Assembly: GCF_009363095.1 (NCBI RefSeq)
Contig: NZ_CP045295.1
Coordinates: 4,803,001-4,867,000, forward strand
Direction: 5' to 3'
Origin: Paenibacillus cellulositrophicus
Lineage (GTDB): Bacteria > Bacillota > Bacilli > Paenibacillales > Paenibacillaceae
DNA length: 64,000 nt
Each line of letters opens with the position of its first letter. The first letter of the stretch is position 1. A program made the translations under genes and the position numbers. Positions 1 through 9,404 of this stretch are shown piece by piece. The notes beneath the pieces were generated by a model that ran no database searches, was not told the DNA's origin, and saw only the letters and a list, made by a program, of their open reading frames with translations.

Positions 1-1
1 A

Positions 2-1021
2 GGAATCGGCATCGTCCTGCTCGTCCTGACCCTGCTGATCTGTCTGGGGATCGGCTCGGTCGCGCTGCCGATCCGGGACATCGCCCTCATTCTGCTGCAC
101 CGGATTCCATGGATCGGGAGCCATATCGACCCGACGTGGAACGCATCGTTTGAGCAGATTATCGTGAAGGTGCGGCTGCCGCGTATTCTGCTGGGCATGC
201 TGGTCGGCGCGGCTCTGGCCGTGGCCGGCTCGGGGTTTCAGGGCGTGCTGCGAAATCCGCTCGCCGATCCGTTTACGCTCGGGGTTTCCTCGGGGTCTGC
301 GGTAGGCGCATCGTTCCTGATCTTTTTCGGGCTGCAGTATTCGTTTTTCGGCGGCTGGACGCTGCCTGCGGTCGCTTTCGTGACCGGAATGCTGACGCTA
401 TGGATGGTTATCGCGTTGGCCAGGGAGAGTGGAAAAATTCCGACGAACAGCCTGATTCTGTCAGGCGTGGTGATGCAGTCCTTTCTCGGAGCGGTCGTAT
501 CCTTCCTTTCGGCGATGTCGAACCGGACGATCAATGAAATTATATATTGGACAATGGGCAGCCTCAGCCTGCGTGGATGGTCGTATACGGCCATCCTTTT
601 GCCGTATTTTCTGGTGGGATTTGCGGTGGTCTGGAGCCGGGCCCGGGCGCTGAATCTATTGTCCTTAGGTGAGCGGCAGGCGGCCCATATGGGGATGAAC
701 GTGGACCGGGTGAAGCTGGGGGTGCTGCTCGTCAGCACGCTGCTCACGGCTGCCGCGGTATCGGTTGCGGGCATTATCGGGTTCGTCGGTCTCGTCATTC
801 CACATGTGATCCGGCTGATCACGGGTCCTGATTACCGGCTGATCGTGCCGCTGTCGGCCATCGGCGGGGCTGTTTTTATGGTCTGGGCCGACACGATCGC
901 CCGCTCCCTGCTGGCGCCGACCGAGATTCCGCTCGGGGTGGTGACTGCCTTCGTAGGCGCTCCGTTTTTTGCCTATTTGCTGTACCGGAACAAAAAGCAG
1001 CGGAAGGGGAGATGGACATGA
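2..1021 (+). CDS. FecCD/BtuC-type ABC transporter permease (5' partial)
   Basis: Membrane permease of an iron-siderophore/cobalamin-type ABC importer. The reading frame is open to the window edge, so the start lies upstream; a GTG at 164 is internal, because the residues before it (hydrophobic helix, then a conserved link into RLPRILLGMLVGAALAVAG) already fit the family. The family hallmarks seen are the GSGFQGVLRNPLADPFTLGV segment and the late GFVGLVIPHVIRL segment that contacts the ATPase, with about nine hydrophobic helices. It overlaps the ATPase gene by 10 nt. The cobalamin genes downstream suggest corrinoid as substrate, but siderophore transport cannot be excluded from sequence alone. 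Confidence 0.92.
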   Translation, partial: GIGIVLLVLTLLICLGIGSVALPIRDIALILLHRIPWIGSHIDPTWNASFEQIIVKVRLPRILLGMLVGAALAVAGSGFQGVLRNPLADPFTLGVSSGSAVGASFLIFFGLQYSFFGGWTLPAVAFVTGMLTLWMVIALARESGKIPTNSLILSGVVMQSFLGAVVSFLSAMSNRTINEIIYWTMGSLSLRGWSYTAILLPYFLVGFAVVWSRARALNLLSLGERQAAHMGMNVDRVKLGVLLVSTLLTAAAVSVAGIIGFVGLVIPHVIRLITGPDYRLIVPLSAIGGAVFMVWADTIARSLLAPTEIPLGVVTAFVGAPFFAYLLYRNKKQRKGRWT

Positions 1022-1797
1022 TCGAGATCAGGGAAGCAGGGAAGCAGTATGGCGGCATCACAGCTCTCCATGGCCTCAACTGGTCGGTCCAGGAAGGCGA
1101 ATGGTGGGGGATTATCGGGCCGAACGGCAGCGGTAAGTCGACGCTGCTGCAGCTGGTCTCCGGCGTGGAGAAGGCCAGCAGCGGCGAGGTGCTGATTCAC
1201 GGCAAACCAGCCTCTGCCTATAACCGGAAAATCCTTTCCCGCATGATGGCCGTTCTCCAGCAGGACGGCCTTCCTCCTGTCCATTATCCGGTCAGGGAAG
1301 TGCTGGAGATGGGACGTTACCCGTACCAGGATTGGCTCGGCCGGGACGAGGGCGGCGATCCTGACGCCTTGATCGAGAGCATTATGGAGAAGCTGCAGCT
1401 GCACGAACTTGCCGACCGCCCCTTGGATGAGCTGAGCGGCGGGCAGCGCCAGCGCGTCGCCCTTGGCAAAGTGATGGCGCAGGAGCCGCAGATTCTGCTG
1501 CTTGACGAGCCGACAACGTATCTGGACATCCGATACCAGCACCAGTTCATGGAGCTGGTGGCGCAGTGGCGAAAGGAAGAAGGCATCACGGTCGTCGCAG
1601 TCCTGCATGATTTGAACCTGGCGGCGCAGTTTTGTGATAAACTGCTGGTATTAAGGGACGGGCAGGCGGTCGGAATGGGGACGCCGGAAGACATGCTTAC
1701 CGAGGAAACGATCCGTCTGGTGTACGGCATTGAGCCGGTCATCGTTCCCCATCCGGTCAGCGGTATTCCGCAGGTGCTGGTGACCAGGCAGCGGTAG
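1012..1797 (+). CDS. ABC transporter ATP-binding protein, cobalamin/siderophore type
   Basis: ATPase that powers the adjacent permease at the inner face of the membrane. Walker A GPNGSGKST is at residues 36-44, the signature LSGGQ at about 141-145 and Walker B ILLLDEP at about 160-167, followed by the switch histidine in AVLHDLNLA. Length (261 aa) fits FecE/BtuD. The ATG at 1012 is inside the permease 3' end, so the two are translationally coupled; a second ATG lies at 1018. The substrate-binding lipoprotein is not in the window and should lie upstream. Cobalamin import is inferred from the neighbours. Confidence 0.93.
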   Translation: MDMIEIREAGKQYGGITALHGLNWSVQEGEWWGIIGPNGSGKSTLLQLVSGVEKASSGEVLIHGKPASAYNRKILSRMMAVLQQDGLPPVHYPVREVLEMGRYPYQDWLGRDEGGDPDALIESIMEKLQLHELADRPLDELSGGQRQRVALGKVMAQEPQILLLDEPTTYLDIRYQHQFMELVAQWRKEEGITVVAVLHDLNLAAQFCDKLLVLRDGQAVGMGTPEDMLTEETIRLVYGIEPVIVPHPVSGIPQVLVTRQR

Positions 1798-1890
1798 GAT
1801 TAAAGCAGCCCGGAGACGAGTGCGGAAAGTAGGCGGGCCGTGAGTTGATCGGTTTGAAGGCAGTTTTACGAGAGAGGGAGTAGATGCAAG

Positions 1891-2961
1891 ATGAACGAAC
1901 TTTTGAAGCAGTACGTGGAGCGGATTCAGCCCCTGGATGAGACCGCATCGAAGGAGGCGGCAGCCCATATCGCCAACCTGACGGTGCCGCCGGGCAGCCT
2001 CGGCAAGCTGGAGTCGCTGGCAATCCGCCTGGCCGGCATAACCGGCGAGACGAAGCCGCTGTTCGAGCGCAAAGAGGTTATCATCATGGCCGCGGATCAT
2101 GGGGTGTGCGAGGAAGGCGTCAGCGCCTTCCCGCAGGAAGTGACGCCGCAGATGATCCTTAACTTTCTATCCGGAGGTGCGGCGGTCAACGTGCTGTCGC
2201 GGCTGGCCGGCGCGGACATCGTCTGCGTCGACATCGGAGTGAAGAGCGACCTGGCCCATCCGCAGCTGGTCTCCCGCAAGGTGCGGTACGGGACGGCCAA
2301 TATGGCCAAGGGACCGGCGATGACCCGCGAGGAAGCGGAGCAGTCGATCCTGACCGGCCTCGCCGTCGTCGAGGAAGCGGTGGCGCAAGGCGTCCGCATC
2401 TTCGTTACCGGCGAAATGGGCATCGGCAACACGACGGCCAGCTCGGCCGTCATGTGCGCGCTGACCGGCACGCCGGTCAAGGAGGCGGCCGGACGCGGGA
2501 CAGGCCTGACCAACGAGCGCCTGCTTCATAAGATCGGCGTCATCGAGAAGGCGCTCGCCGTCAACGCGCCGGACGCGGCCGACCCGATCGATGTGCTCGC
2601 CAAGGTCGGCGGGCTTGAAATCGGCGGCCTGGCCGGCGTCATCCTCGGCGCCGCCGCCCATCGATGTCCCGTGGTCATCGACGGATTTATTTCCAGCGCC
2701 GCCGCTCTGCTTGCGCGGGCCATCTGTCCGCTGGCCGCGGAATACATGATCGCGTCCCACGCCTCGCATGAGCAGGGGCACCGCCTGCTGCTGCAGGAGC
2801 TCGGGCTGGCTCCGATGCTCGATCTGGACATGCGCATCGGCGAAGGCACCGGCGGCGTGCTCGGCCTGACGCTGGTGGACGCGGCGTGCCGCATCGTGCG
2901 CGAGATGGCCACCTTCGAAAGCGCCGGCATCTCCGGCGGCGAGGCGGTGACGTCCGAGTGA
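1891..2961 (+). CDS. cobT: nicotinate-nucleotide--dimethylbenzimidazole phosphoribosyltransferase CobT
   Basis: Transfers phosphoribose from nicotinate mononucleotide to 5,6-dimethylbenzimidazole, giving alpha-ribazole phosphate, the lower ligand of cobalamin. Family landmarks visible are the N-terminal NLTVPPGSLGKLE segment, MAADHGV, the GEMGIGNTT glycine-rich loop and the C-terminal DMRIGEGTGG with the catalytic glutamate. Length 356 aa is typical. An AGGGAG ribosome site precedes ATG 1891. The last codons overlap the next gene (GTGA arrangement at 2958), so it starts a tightly coupled cobT-cobU-cobS-cobQ group. A gap of 93 nt separates it from the transporter ATPase. Confidence 0.97.
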   Translation: MNELLKQYVERIQPLDETASKEAAAHIANLTVPPGSLGKLESLAIRLAGITGETKPLFERKEVIIMAADHGVCEEGVSAFPQEVTPQMILNFLSGGAAVNVLSRLAGADIVCVDIGVKSDLAHPQLVSRKVRYGTANMAKGPAMTREEAEQSILTGLAVVEEAVAQGVRIFVTGEMGIGNTTASSAVMCALTGTPVKEAAGRGTGLTNERLLHKIGVIEKALAVNAPDAADPIDVLAKVGGLEIGGLAGVILGAAAHRCPVVIDGFISSAAALLARAICPLAAEYMIASHASHEQGHRLLLQELGLAPMLDLDMRIGEGTGGVLGLTLVDAACRIVREMATFESAGISGGEAVTSE

Positions 2962-3551
2962 GCGTACTCGTAACGGGCGGCGCCCGCAGCGGCAAGAGCT
3001 CCTTTGCGGAGCGCTGGATGATGGCCCACGCCGGGCAGGCGGTGTACGTGGCGACGGCGCAGGCCTTCGACCGTGAGATGGAGGAGCGGATCGCCCTCCA
3101 TCGGCAGCAGCGCACCGAAGCGGCGTATCCCTGGGAGACCCGGGAGGAGCCGCTGCGGCTGGTGGAGCTGCTGCAGGCGCTGCGCACCGGGCAGGCTGAT
3201 CCTGCTGGCGCAGCTTCATCCGCGGAAGATCGCGCGCCGGCCGTGCTGGTGGACTGCCTGACCTTGTGGCTGTCCAATACGCTTCTGGCCCTGGAGGGCG
3301 AGGAGGATATGGAACCGCGCCTCATGGAAGCCATCAACCAGCTCGTGGAGCAGATTCAGGCGTATCCCGCTCCGCTGGTGCTGGTCACCAATGAGGTCGG
3401 TGACGGCATCGTGCCGGAATACCGGCTGGGCCGGGTGTTCCGCGATTACGCGGGCATCTTGAACCGCAAGGTAGCGGCCGTCAGCGACCAGGTATTTCTG
3501 GTGACGGTCGGCATTCCGATCGAGCTTAAGAGCAGGGAGTATCACCTATGA
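2958..3551 (+). CDS. cobU: adenosylcobinamide kinase / adenosylcobinamide-phosphate guanylyltransferase CobU
   Basis: Bifunctional enzyme that phosphorylates adenosylcobinamide and then attaches GMP, preparing it for nucleotide loop assembly. The P-loop GGARSGKS sits at residues 6-13, right after the start, as expected for CobU; the TNEVGDGIVPE segment is a second family signature. I chose GTG 2958, which overlaps the cobT stop by 4 nt; an in-frame ATG at 2886 would add a basic extension that overlaps cobT by 75 nt and is not family-like. Length is 197 aa. The stop overlaps the cobS start by 4 nt. Confidence 0.95.
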   Translation: MSVLVTGGARSGKSSFAERWMMAHAGQAVYVATAQAFDREMEERIALHRQQRTEAAYPWETREEPLRLVELLQALRTGQADPAGAASSAEDRAPAVLVDCLTLWLSNTLLALEGEEDMEPRLMEAINQLVEQIQAYPAPLVLVTNEVGDGIVPEYRLGRVFRDYAGILNRKVAAVSDQVFLVTVGIPIELKSREYHL

Positions 3552-4381
3552 AAATGAACGTTCAGGCGGCTGCGGCCGCTTTTCAATTTCTGACCCGTTT
3601 TCCGGTCAAGATGACTCTGGATTATACGCCAGAGCTGTTTCGGCGGAGTACGCGCTTCTATCCGCTGGTCGGGCTGGCGGTCGGCTTGACCGTCTGGATC
3701 GGCGGAGCGGCCGCTTCGTATCTGCTCCCGCCGCTTCCTGCCGCCGTGCTCATGCTGATCCTGTGGGTCGGCCTGACCGGAGGCCTGCATCTCGACGGCT
3801 GGATGGACACGGCGGACGGCCTGCTCAGCTACCGCTCGCGGGAGCGGATGCTGGAGATCATGAAGGACAGCCGGGTCGGAGCCATGGGCGTCATGGCCTG
3901 CGTGGTGCTCCTGCTGCTGAAGGCATCGCTGATTTACTCGCTGCTGCTCGGCGGCCTCCCGCCGCTGCTTCTGCTGCTGCCGCCTGTGTGGAGCCGCTGG
4001 TTCATGGTCCATGCGATGGCCTCCTGGCCGATGGCGCGGGGCAAAGAGGGACTGGCGGGCAGTTATTTCAACGGCATGACCCGGAAGCAGAGCATGGAGG
4101 CCTTCCTGCTGGCGGCAGGGCTCACCCTGATCGCGGCGCTGCTGTCTCCGCTGCTTCCCTACGGACCTGCCGGGATCTGGAATTATAGAGGCATCACCTG
4201 GCTTCATGCCGGATTAGCCTGGCTGCTGCTTCCTTTGGCGGCATGGGCTGCCGGATGGTGGGCAGGGCGGCGGATGAACGCCAAGCTCGGCGGCTTAACG
4301 GGCGACACCTACGGCGCGCTGAACGAGGGCATTGAGACTGTGCTTCTGCTCGTGCTGACCATACTCATCTACCGTTTTTGA
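3548..4381 (+). CDS. cobS: adenosylcobinamide-GDP ribazoletransferase (cobalamin synthase) CobS
   Basis: Integral membrane enzyme that joins adenosylcobinamide-GDP to alpha-ribazole (phosphate), the last assembly step of cobalamin. The AFQFLTRFPV start and the acidic motif GGLHLDGWMDTADGLL, which binds the metal ion, are diagnostic; SRERMLEIMKDSRVGAMG follows. At least six hydrophobic segments fit the polytopic topology. Start ATG 3548 overlaps the cobU stop (ATGA), indicating coupling. Length 277 aa is slightly above the usual 250. Confidence 0.96.
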   Translation: MKMNVQAAAAAFQFLTRFPVKMTLDYTPELFRRSTRFYPLVGLAVGLTVWIGGAAASYLLPPLPAAVLMLILWVGLTGGLHLDGWMDTADGLLSYRSRERMLEIMKDSRVGAMGVMACVVLLLLKASLIYSLLLGGLPPLLLLLPPVWSRWFMVHAMASWPMARGKEGLAGSYFNGMTRKQSMEAFLLAAGLTLIAALLSPLLPYGPAGIWNYRGITWLHAGLAWLLLPLAAWAAGWWAGRRMNAKLGGLTGDTYGALNEGIETVLLLVLTILIYRF

Positions 4382-4397
4382 CTAGGAGGCAGACGCG

Positions 4398-6011
4398 ATG
4401 GAATTAACCGATACAACACGGAAGGACGGCTCACCGGGAGCCGTGCTGATGCTGCAGGGAACGGCTTCGGACGTCGGCAAAAGCGTCGTGACCGCGGCGC
4501 TCTGCCGCATCTTCGTGCAGGACGGATACCGCACGGCACCGTTCAAGTCGCAAAATATGGCGCTGAATTCCTACGTGACGGCGGACGGCAAGGAAATCGG
4601 ACGGGCGCAGGGTATGCAGGCCGAAGCCTGCGGGATCGAGGCGACCACCGATATGAATCCGATCCTGATCAAGCCGACGGGCGATATGCATTCGCAGATC
4701 GTCGTTCACGGACGCCCGCTGGCACACATGAGCGCGACCGATTACCGCAGCCGCTTTTTGCCGGAAGCGAAGGACACGGTGTTGGAAGCCCTCGACAGGC
4801 TGCGCGGGCAGTACGACATCGTCGTGATGGAAGGCGCAGGCAGCCCGGCCGAGATTAATCTGAAGGATCGGGACATCGTCAACATGAACCTGGCCGGCTG
4901 GGCCGATGCGCCCGTCCTGCTCGTTGCGGACATCGACCGGGGCGGCGTGTTCGCGTTCCTGGTGGGTACTTTAGAGCTGCTGGAGCCGCACGAGCGGCAG
5001 CGGGTGAAAGGTTTTATCATCAACAAGTTCCGGGGGGACTTGTCCCTGCTGCAGCCAGGGCTGGACTGGCTGGAAGAGCGGACCGGCATTCCGGTGCTGG
5101 GCGTGCTTCCGTACATCCCGGACATCCGCATCGAGGCGGAGGACTCCGTCGTGCTGGATGAGCTGACCGCCAAAGGGCAGTCCAGCCCGGAAGCGGACAT
5201 CGACATTGCCGTGATCCGCTATCCTCGCATTTCCAATTTCACTGACTTTGACCCGCTGCAGGAGGAAAGGGACGTCCGGGTCCGCTTTATTACCAAGGCT
5301 GCCGATCTCGGTCATCCGGATGTGATCATTCTGCCGGGGACGAAGGATACGATCGGGGACCTGCAGTATCTCCGCAGCCAGGGCTTCGATCTGGCGATCG
5401 CCGCAGCCGTCGAATCGGGCGATGCGCAGCTGGCCGGCATCTGCGGAGGGTACCAGATGCTTGGCAAAATGCTGCATGATCCGGACGCCGCCGATGGCGG
5501 CGTAGCTCGCGAGGAGGAAGGACTCGGCTATTTGCCGGTCGCAACGACGTTTGCGAAGGAGAAGCGCACAGTCCGGGTGACCGGCCAGGTTGCGGACCAT
5601 TCCCCTCTGCTGCTGTCCGCGGAGAGCCGATGCCTGCTGGCCGCCGGCGAACCGATTCCCGTCGAAGGGTACGAAATCCATATGGGGCAGAGCCGCAGCC
5701 TGAAAGGGGAGCAGATGGCCCCGGTGTTTAAGCTGGGGCCAGACGGAGAGCAGCCGGCAGCTGAAGGCTGGGGGACGCTGGACGGGCGGATCTGGGGCAC
5801 TTATCTGCACGGTGTGTTTCATAACGACCGGCTTCGCCGTTTATGGCTCGACCGGATCCGCGAGAGTAAAGGGCTCCGCCCGGTAAAGGAGACATTCTCC
5901 GCGTCGGGGCTGAAGGAGCAGGAGTTTGACCGGGTTGCGTCGCTCGTCAGAGAGCATCTCGATCTGGAGAAGGTGTATCAAATCATGGGAATATCCGCCA
6001 AGACGGTATAG
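4398..6011 (+). CDS. cobQ: cobyric acid synthase CobQ/CbiP
   Basis: Glutamine-dependent amidotransferase that amidates side chains b, d, e and g of the corrin ring. The N-terminal half is the DTB-synthetase-like ATP-binding fold (MLQGTASDVGKSVV P-loop, KSQNMALNSYVT), the C-terminal half a class I glutaminase-like domain with the nucleophile elbow GICGGYQMLG and the catalytic histidine in GTYLHGVFHN. Length 537 aa is slightly above average. AGGAGG lies 7-8 nt before ATG 4398, 16 nt after cobS. It closes the cobalamin operon and is followed by an intrinsic terminator at 6039. Confidence 0.96.
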   Translation: MELTDTTRKDGSPGAVLMLQGTASDVGKSVVTAALCRIFVQDGYRTAPFKSQNMALNSYVTADGKEIGRAQGMQAEACGIEATTDMNPILIKPTGDMHSQIVVHGRPLAHMSATDYRSRFLPEAKDTVLEALDRLRGQYDIVVMEGAGSPAEINLKDRDIVNMNLAGWADAPVLLVADIDRGGVFAFLVGTLELLEPHERQRVKGFIINKFRGDLSLLQPGLDWLEERTGIPVLGVLPYIPDIRIEAEDSVVLDELTAKGQSSPEADIDIAVIRYPRISNFTDFDPLQEERDVRVRFITKAADLGHPDVIILPGTKDTIGDLQYLRSQGFDLAIAAAVESGDAQLAGICGGYQMLGKMLHDPDAADGGVAREEEGLGYLPVATTFAKEKRTVRVTGQVADHSPLLLSAESRCLLAAGEPIPVEGYEIHMGQSRSLKGEQMAPVFKLGPDGEQPAAEGWGTLDGRIWGTYLHGVFHNDRLRRLWLDRIRESKGLRPVKETFSASGLKEQEFDRVASLVREHLDLEKVYQIMGISAKTV

Positions 6012-6038
6012 TTTTGAGCAGGATACGGGTAATAAATA

Positions 6039-6088
6039 GAAGTCATTCCGAAGCACACTTGGCGAATGGCTTCTTTTTTCTTTTTTTA
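6039..6088 (+). terminator. intrinsic terminator after the cobalamin operon
   Basis: Inverted repeat GAAGTCATTC / GAATGGCTTC (one G-T pair) with a 15-nt loop, followed directly by a T-rich tract, 28 nt after the cobQ stop. It ends the transporter-cob operon. Confidence 0.85.
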
Positions 6089-6251
6089 CAGCAAATTGTA
6101 ACATGAAATTAACCCTACCCAAATAGTATGAATTATGCTACACTAAAGTCCAGTTTCACAGATTGCCCAAAAAAGCAAGCGACCTGCCCGCGGGCAAGCC
6201 GCAGGGACAGGCGTTAACATTATTGTTACAAGAGGGGAGAACGAAAGAGAG

Positions 6252-7646
6252 ATGGACACACTTTGGACTGTGGTGAACGTCGTTGTGATGCTCATCCTGA
6301 TCGGCCTGTTGATCTGGATGCAGAAGAAGCACGTATCGTTCACGAAACGCGTATTTACCGGCCTTGCGCTCGGTATTATTTTCGGATTTATCCTTCAATG
6401 GGCCTTCGGCACGCAATCGGAGGTCATCAGCAAGTCTACCGACTGGTTCAGCCTTGTCGGCAGCGGCTATGTCGGCTTGTTACAAATGGTCGTCATCCCG
6501 CTGATCATGGTTTCGATCATTTCGGCGATCATGAACCTGAAGGGCAGACAGAACCTCGGCAAAATGAGCGGCTCGATCATCGCTGTTCTGCTCATCACCG
6601 TAGCGATTGCAGCTTCGGTAAGTATCGTAACCAGCTTGTCCTTTAACCTGAAGGCGATTGAGATTCAAGCGGGAGACCGCGAGCAAGCCCAAGGTCAGAA
6701 GCTGGAAGAAAAAGTGGGAGACGTGAAGGACAAATCGATCCCGCAGCAGGTGCTGGAATTCATTCCGACCAATCCGTTCGCGGATATGACCGGAGCACGC
6801 CGCTCCTCAACGCTGGCTGTCGTTATTTTCTCGGCCTTTATCGGAGTTGCCGTTCTCGGCATTGACCGTAAAAAACCGGAACAGGCGGCTACCTTCCGCA
6901 AAATGGTTGAAGCGGTCTATGCGGTGGTCCTGCGAATCGTTACACTGGTGCTCAGGCTGACGCCATATGGCATCCTGGCCTTGATCACGAAGACGACCGC
7001 TACCACGAATATCGATGAGATTCTGAAGCTGGCCAAATTTGTCGGCGCTTCGTATGTGGCTCTGATCGTTATGTTCATCATTCATCTGATTCTGATTACA
7101 CTGTTCGGGTTCAACCCGATCCAATACGTACGCAAAGTATTTCCGACGCTTGTCTTCGCATTCACTTCCCGTTCCAGTGCGGCAACCATCCCGCTGAACG
7201 TGGAAACCCAGACGAAGAAGCTTGGGGTATCGGAAGGGATCGCCAACCTGTCGGCAACCTTCGGTGCCACAATCGGCCAGAACGGCTGCGCCGGTATTTA
7301 TCCGGCGATGCTGGCGGTGATGATCGCACCGACGGTCGGCATCGATCCGACAAGCTGGGATTTCATTATTAAACTGATTCTGATCGTAACCATCAGCTCC
7401 TTCGGGGTTGCCGGCGTCGGCGGCGGTGCTACCTTCGCATCCCTGATCGTGCTGTCCACGATGAACCTGCCGGTGGCGCTCGCCGGTCTCCTGATCTCGG
7501 TTGAACCGCTGATCGACATGGGACGCACGGCGCTGAACGTCAACGACTCGATCACGGCCGGTCTGATCTCGAGCAAAATTTTGAAAGAGAACGACCAGGA
7601 TACGTTTAACAACAATCATGTCGAACTTGACTCGGCGCATGCGTAA
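6252..7646 (+). CDS. tcyP: DAACS-family symporter, probable L-cystine transporter TcyP
   Basis: Sodium- or proton-coupled symporter of the dicarboxylate/amino acid:cation family. About eight membrane helices; the family segments GLLQMVVIPLIMVSIISAI, TSRSSAATIPLNVE and NGCAGIYPAMLAVMIAP are present. The length (464 aa) and the N-terminus (KKHVSFTKRVFTGLALGIIFG) resemble B. subtilis TcyP rather than glutamate transporters GltT/GltP, hence the cystine call, which is from family knowledge only. It is monocistronic: a terminator precedes it (6039) and another follows it (7664). The 150-nt leader has a GC-rich palindromic stretch near 6180-6215 of unknown meaning. Confidence 0.82.
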   Translation: MDTLWTVVNVVVMLILIGLLIWMQKKHVSFTKRVFTGLALGIIFGFILQWAFGTQSEVISKSTDWFSLVGSGYVGLLQMVVIPLIMVSIISAIMNLKGRQNLGKMSGSIIAVLLITVAIAASVSIVTSLSFNLKAIEIQAGDREQAQGQKLEEKVGDVKDKSIPQQVLEFIPTNPFADMTGARRSSTLAVVIFSAFIGVAVLGIDRKKPEQAATFRKMVEAVYAVVLRIVTLVLRLTPYGILALITKTTATTNIDEILKLAKFVGASYVALIVMFIIHLILITLFGFNPIQYVRKVFPTLVFAFTSRSSAATIPLNVETQTKKLGVSEGIANLSATFGATIGQNGCAGIYPAMLAVMIAPTVGIDPTSWDFIIKLILIVTISSFGVAGVGGGATFASLIVLSTMNLPVALAGLLISVEPLIDMGRTALNVNDSITAGLISSKILKENDQDTFNNNHVELDSAHA

Positions 7647-7663
7647 GCTTGCGGACGCGTCCG

Positions 7664-7704
7664 AAGAAACCAAAGCCTTTGCGGGCTTTGGTTTCTTTTT
7701 TTTT
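7664..7704 (+). terminator. strong intrinsic terminator after tcyP
   Basis: Perfect stem GAAACCAAAGCC / GGCTTTGGTTTC with a 6-nt loop followed by nine T residues, 18 nt after the symporter stop codon. Confidence 0.95.
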
Positions 7705-8071
7705 GATATGAGAACGTATAGCTTGAGAGGATCGGCATTTTTAGATTGCAATAAAAATTTAGACCATTCGACGTTATTTTCTGCGACCAAAGGACTGGCT
7801 GGCGAGCCCAATTGACCTGTCCTCAGGGCGGGGAGGGGCGCGGAGAAAGGATACGTGCCGCAGCAAGCCTTAACAGCGCTGAGATGTTTGAGAGCCCCGC
7901 ACCATCGGGCAAAATAGATTCGTCACGAAACAATCCCAAGAAATGAGCCTTTGGCCGCAGTCCCTAAAAAAAGGAAAACACCGCACCTTCGCGAACATGT
8001 TAACCATCCGAAATGACATCCCACGATCGCCACCTGGAAGGATACTCTTACAAATTCAGGAGGGAATGAGC
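7705..8071. other. intergenic stretch without recognised gene
   Basis: About 370 nt between the tcyP terminator and the secreted protein gene. I see no convincing open frame with a ribosome site and no riboswitch consensus. It presumably holds the promoter of the downstream gene. The only clear signal is the AGGAGGG ribosome site at 8058-8064. Confidence 0.5.
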
Positions 8072-9154
8072 ATGAAAAAGACGAAATGGCTGCTGAACAT
8101 CGGCCTGCTGGGCACGCTGCTGCTGTCCGGATCGGCTGCGGCTTTTGCGGACGACGCGGAGCTGGTACCGATTGAGACGCTGAAACCGGCGGTCCCCATG
8201 GTGAAACCGGTGCTGACGGGAACGGGCGGATCCCTGATCCTGAGCGACTCCCCGGAATCCCCTAAAGTTGAAGGCGCTTACTACAGGGATGCGGTGACCG
8301 GATCGTTCCGCGTATTTTGGCATCATCAAAATATGACCGGCGAGCCGCTGACCGTAGCCGTGGCTGTGACCAACACATCCGACGAGCCTGTCATGCTGTT
8401 CTCGGAGGGGATCGGGCTTGCGACGGATTATTATCCGGATGTCGCCGGTCAGATGGCCTTGGCTGATTTTATGAGCAATCGTGCGGCCCAGAAGAAGGAA
8501 GCAATCCTGCAGCCGGGAGAGAGCTATTACTTGACCGCCCTTGCAGAAAATACACACACCGCCAGCGGCATCGCCAATTTTGCCGCGTACACGCAGCAAG
8601 GGCATGGGGACGCGACCGTCACGGTCACGACGCTGGGCTATAAAGAGCAGCCGGCCAACCCATTGGACGTACCGATTCTGCCGAAGGATGTGCACGTGCG
8701 CGGGACATTCCCTCATGCGGACCGTACCGGTACATTGGACTACAATACGTCGAGCGGCAATTCGCTGATCCGCATTTCCTCAGCGGCGAGCGGTCCGTGG
8801 AGCGACAGCATGCCGGGTGAATATGAGGAAGGCTGGAACACGGTGGACGGCGGAACCGTCATCAACAACGGCAACTATGGGGTCATGTACAACCTCAGCG
8901 TGGCCATCAACAACGATTTGGACGTCAAACGGACCATTTCCGTGTACGATAACCCCTCCGGCGGCGCAGGCCACTACGTGATCGGCTGGGGCAGGGATCT
9001 GCTGCAGTCGCCGTTCGTAAACTATCAGAACGCATGGAAGTTTACCGAATTTACGGTGAACAAAAAGGGTAAAACGATCGCGGCCGAGCTGAGCCTGACC
9101 GGTGGAGCGGCCGGACCGCAAACGCTGTATTTTACCAATTCGGACGTGAAGTAA
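8072..9154 (+). CDS. secreted protein of unknown function
   Basis: Exported protein with a Sec signal peptide: MKKTK, a leucine-rich core and an ASA-type cleavage site around AAAFADD (residue 27-30). The mature part is about 330 aa, rich in Thr, Asn and Gly, and predicted by eye as beta-rich; no catalytic motif is recognised. Patterns such as AVAVTNTSDEPV and LQPGESYYLTA suggest immunoglobulin-like or copper-binding-like beta folds, but this is speculative. I placed the start at ATG 8072, 7 nt after AGGAGGG; ATG 8066 is too close to that site and further upstream codons lack one. Monocistronic, with a hairpin 70 nt downstream. Confidence 0.8.
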   Translation: MKKTKWLLNIGLLGTLLLSGSAAAFADDAELVPIETLKPAVPMVKPVLTGTGGSLILSDSPESPKVEGAYYRDAVTGSFRVFWHHQNMTGEPLTVAVAVTNTSDEPVMLFSEGIGLATDYYPDVAGQMALADFMSNRAAQKKEAILQPGESYYLTALAENTHTASGIANFAAYTQQGHGDATVTVTTLGYKEQPANPLDVPILPKDVHVRGTFPHADRTGTLDYNTSSGNSLIRISSAASGPWSDSMPGEYEEGWNTVDGGTVINNGNYGVMYNLSVAINNDLDVKRTISVYDNPSGGAGHYVIGWGRDLLQSPFVNYQNAWKFTEFTVNKKGKTIAAELSLTGGAAGPQTLYFTNSDVK

Positions 9155-9221
9155 AGACGTGCCTTGTGCCTTGTTCAGGTTGATGAACGAGTGTGATCCA
9201 TTTTATATGAAATATTGAAAA

Positions 9222-9269
9222 CACTGCCCACGCCGGCCGCGAACGCCGGAACGTGGGCAGTGTTTGTTT
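9222..9269 (+). terminator. intrinsic terminator, possibly bidirectional
   Basis: Stem CACTGCCCACG / CGTGGGCAGTG enclosing a second GC-rich stem (CCGGC...GCCGG), with T-rich flanks on both sides (weak TTTGTTTG on the plus side). Confidence 0.75.
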
Positions 9270-9404
9270 GCAGCAGTGTCTCCCGGTGGTTCCGGAGCCT
9301 GCCCAAGACATTTCCAGTCCCAGAAAAAAACATGGAAACTTCCGTTTCCGTGTGATACAGTAGTACATGTTTTGGGTTTGAAAGAATAGACAAAGACCCC
9401 AAAA

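Noticed and set aside
1798..1890. AGCCCGGAGAC-like sequence between the transporter ATPase and cobT, similar to part of a cobalamin riboswitch
   Set aside because: Only one short block matches; the other conserved blocks and the expected stem arrangement are missing in 93 nt. A cobalamin riboswitch, if present, would be upstream of the window.
7705..8071. Riboswitch before the secreted protein gene
   Set aside because: GC-rich blocks were compared by eye with c-di-GMP and c-di-AMP riboswitch consensus and do not fit.
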